Assembly: GCA_003152795.1 (NCBI GenBank)
Contig: PMBA01000282.1
Location: 5,018 to 21,301 of the forward strand
DNA: 16,284 bases
Reading direction: 5' to 3'
Source of the DNA: Acidobacteriaceae bacterium
GTDB taxonomy: Bacteria; Acidobacteriota; Terriglobia; Terriglobales; Acidobacteriaceae
The notes below the pieces were generated by a model. The model was not told the DNA's origin and ran no database searches. It saw nothing but the letters and a program-made list of their open reading frames with translations. Both the position numbers and the translations under genes were made by a program. This document shows, one piece after another, positions 8,944 through 14,421 of this stretch (positions within the stretch are counted from its first letter, which is position 1; each line of letters begins with the position of its first letter).

Positions 8944-10917
8944 ATGATTCGTCAGTGGGTGAGCGTGATTTTGTGCGTGGTGTGCCAGGCGGCCCGCGCG
9001 CTGGCCGGCGCACCCGCTCCTCCCAACATCGTCGTGATCACGGTGGATACGGCCCGAGCGGACCGCATGGGGTTTCTGGGCTCGAAGCTGGGACTGACGC
9101 CGAACCTGGACGCGCTGGCGGGCGAGTCCGCTGTTTTCGTTCGCGCCTATTCGCAAGTCCCGCTGACTGCGCCTTCGCACGCGACCATCTTCACGGGTAC
9201 CTACCCGCAGTTTCACCATGTGAACGATTTCCAGGTGCTGCTGGCGAACGAACTGCCCTGGGCGCCGGAAATTTTGCGCAGCGGCGGGTATCACACGGCG
9301 GCGTTTGTCAGCGCCATGGTGCTCGACCCGCGCGCCGGGTTTGCTCGCGGTTTCGACCGTGGCTTCGACACCTACGACGCCGGCTTTCACCAGCGCCTTC
9401 CGGGAGAAGATCGGTACCACTCGACCGAGCGCCGTGGCGGAGAAGTGGTGGAGCATGCCCTGGCCTGGTTGAATGACCATCCCCAGCGCCCGTTTTTCAT
9501 ATGGCTGCACCTTTACGACGCGCACGATCCCTACGATCCGCCCGAACCTTACAAGAGCAAGTACGCCGCCGCGCCCTACGACGGTGAGATTGCGTACGCG
9601 GATTCGGCGGTAGGCAGGTTCCTCGGCGAGTTGCGGAGGCGTGGACTCTACGACGGCGCGGTGATCGCGGTGATGGCGGATCATGGCGAGGCGCTGGGCG
9701 AGCACGGCGAAGATAGTCACGGAGTCTTTCTCTACGACGAAACCATCCACGTGCCCCTGGTAATCAAGTTGCCCGGTGGCGCTGCCGCCGGGAAACGCAT
9801 TGAGACGCGAGTTGGACTGGTCGATGTGATGCCGACGATCCTGGAGGCGGTGGGAGTTGCGGTGCCGCGGGAAGTGCAAGGGGAATCAATGATGGGCATG
9901 ATGACGTCGAAGACGGCATCTGCCGAAGGCGCCGACCGCCCGGAGTATGCGGAGACAGACTATGCGCAGCGCACGCTCGGATGGAGTTCGCTGCGGGCAC
10001 TGCGATCGGGAAAGTATCTCTACATCAAAGCGCCGCGGCCGGAACTCTACGACCAGGCGGCGGACCCGAAAGCCGAGCGCGATTTGGCGTCCGCCTCGTC
10101 GGCGGTGGCCACTACGTTAGCCGGGCAACTGGATGCGTTCCGGCAAGAGACCGGCAGCAGCCGGGAAGCGCCCAACGCCACTATCGATCCGGAAGCACAG
10201 GCGAAACTGGCGGCGCTCGGCTATGTCGCCACCGATCCCAACCCTTCGAGGTCCGGCGCCAGGAGCATGGGCGCGGATCCCAAGGACAAAATCGAGATTG
10301 CTAACCTGGTGCATCGAACGTTCCTGCTGATCGAAGATCAACGTTACCAGGAGGCCGTTCCCCTGCTCGAGCAACTGATAGCGAAAGAGCCGGACACGCC
10401 GCTGGCCTACGCCCAACTCGGCCAGTGCCTGGTCTCGCTCAAGGACTACACGCAGGCCGTGCCGGTGCTGCGCAAGACCGTGCAATTGCGTCCGGACCTG
10501 ACCCTCCCGCATTTCCAGCTGGGGGTGGCGTTAATCGAAACCAAGGACATCGCCGGCGCAGTGCCCGAATTCGAAATCGTCGTGGCCAGGGTACCGCGCT
10601 GGGAGGAAGCGCACCTATATCTGCAGATGGCCTACGCGCAGACCCACCGCATGCCGGAAGCCATCGCGGAGTGCAAGAAGGTGCTCGAAGTCGATCCCGA
10701 TCACTACGCAACGAACCTGCTCCTCGGGCGAGTTCTGGAACTCACGGGAAATCTTGCCGCCGCGTTGCCGAGTCTGAAGAAGGCGGCCGCGCTCGAGCCC
10801 AAAGCGCCCGAGCCGCATACGTTTCTCGCCGATGCCTATGACCGGTTGGGACGGAAAACGGACGCCGCGCGGGAGCGGGCGGCAGCGCGGCGTTTGCGAG
10901 CGGATCACAAGGAGTGA
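8944..10917 (+). CDS. Exported sulfatase-superfamily protein with C-terminal TPR domain
   Basis: A protein of 657 aa. An N-terminal hydrophobic segment (about 5-20, ARALAG) looks like a signal peptide. The alkaline phosphatase/sulfatase fold spans about 27-410: metal-binding Asp35 in ITVDTARAD, the nucleophile region PLTAPSHATIFTG (73-85), HLYDAHDPYDPP (189-200), and metal ligands Asp246-His247 in MADHGEALGEHGED. The C-terminal part (about 449-657) is a series of TPR units, usually a protein-binding solenoid. The position of the sulfatase catalytic Cys/Ser is occupied by Thr75 (T-A-P-S-H instead of C/S-x-P-S-R). It therefore cannot mature to formylglycine in the usual way; other superfamily members with Thr here act on phosphate esters. 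Activity is uncertain. ATG 8944 is the start that leaves a signal peptide; its Shine-Dalgarno is weak (GAGCGG). It may be co-transcribed with the receptor 115 bases upstream. Confidence 0.88.
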   Translation: MIRQWVSVILCVVCQAARALAGAPAPPNIVVITVDTARADRMGFLGSKLGLTPNLDALAGESAVFVRAYSQVPLTAPSHATIFTGTYPQFHHVNDFQVLLANELPWAPEILRSGGYHTAAFVSAMVLDPRAGFARGFDRGFDTYDAGFHQRLPGEDRYHSTERRGGEVVEHALAWLNDHPQRPFFIWLHLYDAHDPYDPPEPYKSKYAAAPYDGEIAYADSAVGRFLGELRRRGLYDGAVIAVMADHGEALGEHGEDSHGVFLYDETIHVPLVIKLPGGAAAGKRIETRVGLVDVMPTILEAVGVAVPREVQGESMMGMMTSKTASAEGADRPEYAETDYAQRTLGWSSLRALRSGKYLYIKAPRPELYDQAADPKAERDLASASSAVATTLAGQLDAFRQETGSSREAPNATIDPEAQAKLAALGYVATDPNPSRSGARSMGADPKDKIEIANLVHRTFLLIEDQRYQEAVPLLEQLIAKEPDTPLAYAQLGQCLVSLKDYTQAVPVLRKTVQLRPDLTLPHFQLGVALIETKDIAGAVPEFEIVVARVPRWEEAHLYLQMAYAQTHRMPEAIAECKKVLEVDPDHYATNLLLGRVLELTGNLAAALPSLKKAAALEPKAPEPHTFLADAYDRLGRKTDAARERAAARRLRADHKE

Positions 10918-10942
10918 AAAGCGGCGTCAGAGACAAGAGTGC

Positions 10943-10980
10943 GAGGGCGTTTCGGATGGACTCACCTCCTGAACGCCCTC
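10943..10980. terminator. Hairpin between convergent genes
   Basis: GAGGGCGTT (10943-10951) pairs with AACGCCCTC (10972-10980) around a 20-base loop that can form a small inner GGA/TCC stem. It lies between the sulfatase-fold gene and the convergent minus-strand repeat protein. No T-run follows on either strand, so it is a weak shared terminator or an mRNA-stabilising structure. Confidence 0.4.
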
Positions 10981-11034
10981 CAGGTTTAAGGCTTCCACGC
11001 GCACCGTGAGATGTACCGCGTAAGCCAGCGTGAA

Positions 11035-12114
11035 CTATGCGCTCACACTCAGAGCATTGGAGCTGCTCTGAGCCTGACTGGTCGCGGTGGCTGTCAGCAC
11101 GTTCAGAAGCAGCTCGTAATTTTTCGTCTGGTTGAGGTTGATGGTGATTTGCTCCGCGTTGCTGCCGCTCTGTCCCTGATTTACGTCAATCGTGACCTGC
11201 GCTCCTGCGCTGCCGCTACCGAGATTGATCGTAATCTCTTCCGGAGAAGCGGACGAAGAGCTGCTCCCCTGGCCGAGATTGATGACCAGTTCCGGCGTGG
11301 TGGAACTCGACCCGCTGGTGCCGGACGTTCCTCCCAGGTTGATGACGATCTCGGAAAGCGCGGAACCGTTTGCCGCTGTGGTGGAGGCGGCAGGCGCCTG
11401 CACGGCGGGCGGCACAATGGGTTGCGGCCCGACTGGCTCCGGGCCTACGGTGGGCCCTCCGGCTGCCTCAAGATTGGCGAAGGCCGACTGGGCTCCGGCC
11501 AGATCGCCGGATTGCAGCGCCTGACCGATCGCCTCGAAATCCTGGGCGCGGCCGGCCTGCTGGAACGGTTCCGCATTCTGGTTGGGCCCGCTTTGGCCGA
11601 GCGCGGCCAGGGTGCTGAAGTCCTGCTGGGCGGCGGTCAGGTTGCCGGCTTGCAGGTCTTGTCCGAGTTGGGCGACATCGGCTTGCCGCTGCTGCCGGAA
11701 GGCTTGCAGTTCCTGGTAGATCGAAGACCCATTGTCGGCTGCCGTTGCCGTGTTTGGCTGGGTGCTGGTGAGGTTTACGATCGCGGCCGGAGTCGTCTGC
11801 GATGCCGTTTCGGCATTGGGTCGTTTGACGGTAAGCGTCGCAAATTCCGCCTGCGCGCGCGCCAGGTCGCCCGCTTGCAATGCCTCCCCGACGGCATCGA
11901 ACGCCTGGGCGCGGCTGGACTTGGAAAACGGCTCGGAATTCGCGAAGGGTCCACCTTCTCCGAGCACCGCCAGAGCCTTGTAGGCCTGCTGCGCGCTCGC
12001 CAGGTCCCCACTTTGAAGCGCGCTCCCGAGCTGCTTAAGATCGGCCTGGCGGTTCTGGTAGAAGCTTTGGAGCTCCTGAAGTATCGATAAGCTGGAAACT
12101 GCCGCTGTTGACAT
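11035..12114 (-). CDS. Modular repeat protein, unrecognised family
   Basis: I do not recognise a named family. The 359-aa protein has no signal peptide or membrane segment. Residues 12-95 and 132-216 are two copies of one module. Each module contains a long helix-rich unit (QELQSF..NRQAD..QLG..LQSGDL..AQQ, 12-50 and 132-171), a GPF/GPN-AEPF-like linker, and a shorter unit (RAQ.F.A.G.ALQ.GDLA.AQ..FA.L, 68-95 and 189-216). Four related helical hairpins result. A Pro/Ala-rich linker (221-250) leads to a C-terminal Ser/Gly/Thr-rich region. This carries five short beta motifs: EIVINLG (255), ELVINLG (275), EITINLG (293), QVTIDVN (306) and QITINLN (322), plus a possible sixth (334). The start is supported by GGGAGA eight bases upstream of the ATG. 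The opposite strand also has a long open frame here, but it lacks these regular repeats. A cytoplasmic scaffold or self-assembling protein is possible; function unknown. Confidence 0.8.
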   Translation of the reverse strand: MSTAAVSSLSILQELQSFYQNRQADLKQLGSALQSGDLASAQQAYKALAVLGEGGPFANSEPFSKSSRAQAFDAVGEALQAGDLARAQAEFATLTVKRPNAETASQTTPAAIVNLTSTQPNTATAADNGSSIYQELQAFRQQRQADVAQLGQDLQAGNLTAAQQDFSTLAALGQSGPNQNAEPFQQAGRAQDFEAIGQALQSGDLAGAQSAFANLEAAGGPTVGPEPVGPQPIVPPAVQAPAASTTAANGSALSEIVINLGGTSGTSGSSSTTPELVINLGQGSSSSSASPEEITINLGSGSAGAQVTIDVNQGQSGSNAEQITINLNQTKNYELLLNVLTATATSQAQSSSNALSVSA

Positions 12115-12296
12115 AGGTTTTCTCCCAATGGCGGGTTCGCCGTTACTTCATAACATGGGCTTAGTTGCCGCCCTTCAAACCTCATCGGTTGAACGGGAGA
12201 ATGACTTTAGAGGAAACCGAGAGTTACCAACGTTCCATCGCTCCGCGACCGAGGCCAATTGCGAGGCAGGAATATCGTCTGCAAACGCCGGACGCG

Positions 12297-12326
12297 AAAA
12301 GGCCGGAACAGGTGCCTGCTCCGGCC
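12297..12326 (-). terminator. Rho-independent terminator of the ABM-like gene
   Basis: Read on the minus strand, GGCCGGA (12320-12326) pairs with TCCGGCC (12301-12307) as a 7-bp stem. An inner CAG/CTG stem and small loop sit inside, and TTTT (12300-12297) follows immediately. It lies about 80 bases past the stop of the gene ending at 12405, so it separates that gene from the repeat-protein gene downstream. Confidence 0.82.
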
Positions 12327-12356
12327 GGCTTACTTGATGGTTCTTCGGTTTACGGG

Positions 12357-12416
12357 ATCATGCTCAGTCAATCATGCTCAGCCAATCTGTTCAGGCAATC
12401 ATGCTCAGGCAATCAG
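12357..12416. repeat. 14-bp tandem repeat, about 4.3 units
   Basis: Unit ATCATGCTCAGNCA: copies at 12357-12370, 12371-12384, a degenerate 13-base copy at 12385-12397, another at 12398-12411, and a partial ATCAG at 12412-12416. The variable position is T, C, G and G in the four copies. The right end overlaps the last codons and the TGA of the minus-strand ABM-like gene; the rest lies in its 3' untranslated region, before the terminator. Confidence 0.9.
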
Positions 12417-12728
12417 TGTTTTTTCGAAGTGCTCGCAGAGCGTGGTCTCGAGCGTGTAAGTCTTGCGAACCGTGGGATTGGTCATATACGGCTTGAGGAT
12501 TTGCTCTATCCTCGGGACCCACTCTTTCTCATTGCGCTCGAGATCCTTCTTGTCGGTCCAGAGGGTCACCGCCAGCACCTTCTCGGTCTTGACCTCGGGC
12601 ACGAGTGGAAGGATTTCGAGGAAGCCATCCTGTTTCTTCAGAATGGGAAGGACCTCTTTTTTTACGACGCGGATGAATTCGTCTTTTTTCTCCAGCAGCG
12701 GAACGAACTCAAGGATGCGAGCGAACAT
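12405..12728 (-). CDS. Small ABM-like (antibiotic biosynthesis monooxygenase fold) protein
   Basis: A 107-aa soluble protein. The order of beta strands and amphipathic helices fits the ABM/dimeric alpha-beta barrel fold: MFARILEFVPLLEKKDEFIRV, then the helix VVKKEVLPILKKQDGFLEIL, then VLAVTLWTDKKDLE. Members of this fold act on quinols or polyketides, or have no known substrate. No catalytic residue can be assigned here, so a specific reaction is not claimed. The start at 12728 is preferred over the upstream in-frame ATG (12806) because AGGAG sits about eight bases before it and similarity to the fold begins there. The last three residues and the stop are encoded within a 14-bp tandem repeat. 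It is transcribed divergently from the secreted protease at 12932. Confidence 0.75.
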   Translation of the reverse strand: MFARILEFVPLLEKKDEFIRVVKKEVLPILKKQDGFLEILPLVPEVKTEKVLAVTLWTDKKDLERNEKEWVPRIEQILKPYMTNPTVRKTYTLETTLCEHFEKTLIA

Positions 12729-12762
12729 GGGAATTCTCCTTTCGTTCTTGGAATTTTGAAAT

Positions 12763-12825
12763 TGGCTCCGCGAGACTTCTGTCTGGCCCGGTCTGCGGGA
12801 TGGCATGGAGACTACAGCGGAGCCA
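12763..12825. repeat. 9-bp perfect inverted repeat in divergent intergenic region
   Basis: TGGCTCCGC (12763-12771) is the exact reverse complement of GCGGAGCCA (12817-12825), separated by 45 bases that include an inner CCCG/CGGG stem. It starts 34 bases upstream of the ABM-like start codon. It could be a regulator site or, if transcribed, a folded 5' leader of that gene. Confidence 0.5.
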
Positions 12826-12858
12826 GAGGGTTTGCAGTGATGGTTGGGCAGCGCGAAT

Positions 12859-12887
12859 GTGACAATTTTCGCTGAAATCGTTTCAAT
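12859..12887 (+). promoter_or_regulatory. Candidate sigma70-type promoter of the protease gene
   Basis: GTGACA (12859-12864, five of six matches to TTGACA) and TTCAAT (12882-12887, four of six to TATAAT) are separated by 17 bases. This would give a leader of roughly 35-40 bases before the GTG at 12932. Read by eye only. Confidence 0.4.
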
Positions 12888-12931
12888 CTGGGAACCGGCG
12901 ACTGTAGAGACAAGGCTTGGTATTCTGAAGC

Positions 12932-13693
12932 GTGGTCTGGTGCCGAATTTTCGCGGTGCTTCTCGTTTCGCTGCCCTGCGACGCGGCGTTGGCGCAGGCA
13001 GTCACAGCGCCTCCGGCAGCCCTGCGCGCCGCTGTCCCGCTGTTGTGTACCGAGAACAATCGCGGCGCCTATACTCGCGTTCGCGGCAGCGGAGTCATCG
13101 CCGATTCCGGCGGCACGCTGCTGACAGCCGCTCACGTCATTCTCCAGGCTCACTCCGGCCTCGCCTCCGGCTGCACACTCAGTGTGATGGTTCCGGACGA
13201 GGAATGGACTCGCACCGGGCGCCTGCGCGCCTTCCTGCTGGGAGATTGCCGCCTGAACCAGCCACTCGATCTGGCGGTGTGCCGCATTCATCCGGCAGAG
13301 AACAGTCGCGACTGGGGCTACCTCCGCGCTGCCCGGATCCGCTTGCGTCCGGCCACATCCGGCGAACCGGTTTGGGTCACAGCCTTCACCGGTTGGGGCA
13401 TGTTTCCGCTGATCCGCAGCGGACATATCACGGGGCGGCAGAACTATCAGCGCCAGGACGGATGCCGTTGCGACTTTGCCACCGACATTACCGCCGTCGA
13501 AGGCATGAGTGGAGGTCCGGTTATCTCCCGCGAGGGAGAGGTTCTGGGAATCATCACGCTGGCGGGAAAGGGAAAATTCATCGGCCTGTCTTTCGGCGTC
13601 AGTTTTGAGGAGGCTAAAAGCTTCTTGCGGGCTGAAGGCGTTATCGCTTCCGCAAGCGCGGATCAGGTGTCCGGAAAAGATAGCGCGCATTAG
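12932..13693 (+). CDS. Secreted trypsin-like serine protease
   Basis: A 253-aa protein starting at GTG 12932, the first start after an in-frame stop; it has no strong Shine-Dalgarno. A signal peptide (about 1-23, ALAQA) precedes a chymotrypsin-fold peptidase of the HtrA/S1 type. The catalytic triad is complete: His68 in LLTAAHVI, Asp113 in LDLAVCRI, and Ser193 in GMSGGPVIS. The mature part is short (about 230 aa) and lacks the PDZ domain of DegP/HtrA, so it is a stand-alone protease domain. Six cysteines in the mature region (39, 81, 106, 117, 178, 180) suggest disulfides and a periplasmic or secreted location. Substrate unknown. Its stop is 25 bases from the stop of the convergent membrane-protein gene. 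The long frame on the opposite strand lacks any comparable motif. Confidence 0.85.
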   Translation: MVWCRIFAVLLVSLPCDAALAQAVTAPPAALRAAVPLLCTENNRGAYTRVRGSGVIADSGGTLLTAAHVILQAHSGLASGCTLSVMVPDEEWTRTGRLRAFLLGDCRLNQPLDLAVCRIHPAENSRDWGYLRAARIRLRPATSGEPVWVTAFTGWGMFPLIRSGHITGRQNYQRQDGCRCDFATDITAVEGMSGGPVISREGEVLGIITLAGKGKFIGLSFGVSFEEAKSFLRAEGVIASASADQVSGKDSAH

Positions 13694-13718
13694 GCGGATT
13701 TCCGGGTTCGGCTGGTAT

Positions 13719-14099
13719 TCAGTGAACAAACGGATAGATTTCGTCGACGATCCAATAATTCGCCAGCGCCACCGCAAACAGGGTTCCCGCCAAATAGAGA
13801 CCGGAACGCCAGCGCTGCCACGCCACGCCGCGAAAGGTCCAACGCCGCATTGGAATATCCACGAGGTAAGCGGCACAGTAACAGGCATTGGCCAGCAGTC
13901 CCAAAACGACCAGTTTTAGAAGCGACGAGAGTGTCGCCGCGTCGCGGAAGTGCGGCCAGGTCAGCACCAGCCAGGCAATGACCACGGCCGTAAGCACCAG
14001 GTTGTACACGATCCGGCGTGGTTCCCAATATCGGATCGCATCGTGCAGAAGTTCTGGCAGCGGGGACGATGGGGATTGAACTGGGTTGCGCGTGTCCAT
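13719..14099 (-). CDS. Small three-helix membrane protein, unknown function
   Basis: A 126-aa protein with a polar N-terminus (YWEPRR at 24-29) and three hydrophobic segments at about 30-49, 59-81 and 98-118, ending VDEIYPFVH. I do not assign a family or function. The frame is open upstream to 14228, but that extension reads through the tRNA-derived repeat (GREFESLRAH is a typical false translation of a tRNA). The start is therefore placed at ATG 14099. That start has no Shine-Dalgarno; the bases before it are pyrimidine-rich (TTTCTCCT). The gene begins 14 bases from the tRNA-Arg 3' fragment, so before the islet arrived it may have sat directly downstream of an intact tRNA-Arg and been read from that promoter (inference). 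Confidence 0.7.
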   Translation of the reverse strand: MDTRNPVQSPSSPLPELLHDAIRYWEPRRIVYNLVLTAVVIAWLVLTWPHFRDAATLSSLLKLVVLGLLANACYCAAYLVDIPMRRWTFRGVAWQRWRSGLYLAGTLFAVALANYWIVDEIYPFVH

Positions 14100-14112
14100 A
14101 GGAGAAAGTGAC

Positions 14113-14159
14113 TGGTGCGCCCGGAGAGATTCGAACTCCCGACCTACAGCTCCGGAGGC
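14113..14159 (-). repeat. 47-bp duplicate of the tRNA-Arg 3' part (att-like site)
   Basis: This stretch is identical, base for base, to 16084-16130, which is the 3' part of the tRNA-Arg(CCG). It runs from the last two bases of the 5' anticodon stem through the anticodon loop, variable region and T-arm to the encoded CCA. Identity stops at both edges (14160 A versus 16131 T; 14112 C versus 16083 T). It has no acceptor 5' half or D-arm, so it is not a working tRNA. Orientation is the same as the intact gene, as expected for the far-end attachment site of a tRNA-integrated element. Confidence 0.93.
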
Positions 14160-14326
14160 AGTCAGAATACCATGGGCCTTCGAAGAATCGGTTGCCTGCA
14201 ATAGGTTCTGCGCTCCAAAGTGAGGCACGATCGGCGGCAGGGATCCCAGCGATTGTTAGCGGGCAAAGTTGCTCGTCATCCGCCGAAACGCCGATTTTAA
14301 CCCGCCGTCCGACCCAGCGATGGTTA

Positions 14327-14358
14327 CGAAATATTTCCTACACTTTCGTATTATTTCG
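14327..14358 (+). promoter_or_regulatory. Candidate promoter and operator of the islet gene
   Basis: CGAAATA (14327-14333) and TATTTCG (14352-14358) form a perfect 7-bp inverted repeat around 18 bases. A -10-like TATTAT (14349-14354, five of six) overlaps its right arm; the only -35-like TTACGA (14324-14329) is poor and 19 bases away. The arrangement resembles an operator over a promoter. The rest of 14160-14421 shows no gene. Confidence 0.3.
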
Positions 14359-14421
14359 CTTCTGATGTACTATCTCCGGTATCGCGCGCTCTTGCCGAAC
14401 TTCGCGCTTGCCGGAGAGCTC

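Noticed and set aside
11011..12090. A 359-codon open frame on the plus strand opposite the repeat protein
   Set aside because: It has the same length only because the opposite repeat gene lacks stops in this frame. Its product has no signal, fold pattern or ribosome site, whereas the minus-strand frame has regular protein repeats and a Shine-Dalgarno.
12171..12197. Imperfect dyad CCCTTCAAACC / GGTTGAACGGG upstream of the repeat protein
   Set aside because: Pairing needs bulges on both arms and no promoter elements are placed convincingly around it; too weak to call an operator.
12357..12416. CRISPR array
   Set aside because: The repeat unit is 14 bp with no unique spacers and no cas genes nearby; it is a simple tandem repeat.
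12165..12875. A 236-codon plus-strand frame
   Set aside because: It spans a minus-strand terminator, a tandem repeat and the antisense of the ABM-like gene; the translation shows no domain.
12812..13888. A 358-codon minus-strand frame opposite the protease
   Set aside because: The plus strand encodes a complete serine protease triad and signal peptide; the minus frame has no recognisable motif.
14100..14228. N-terminal extension of the 126-aa membrane protein
   Set aside because: The extension reads through the tRNA-derived repeat (GREFESLRAH) and is not protein-like.
14108..14365. A small plus-strand protein containing GAPGEIRTPDLQLRR
   Set aside because: This peptide is the well-known false translation of the antisense of a tRNA 3' half; the same peptide recurs at the intact tRNA near 16090.
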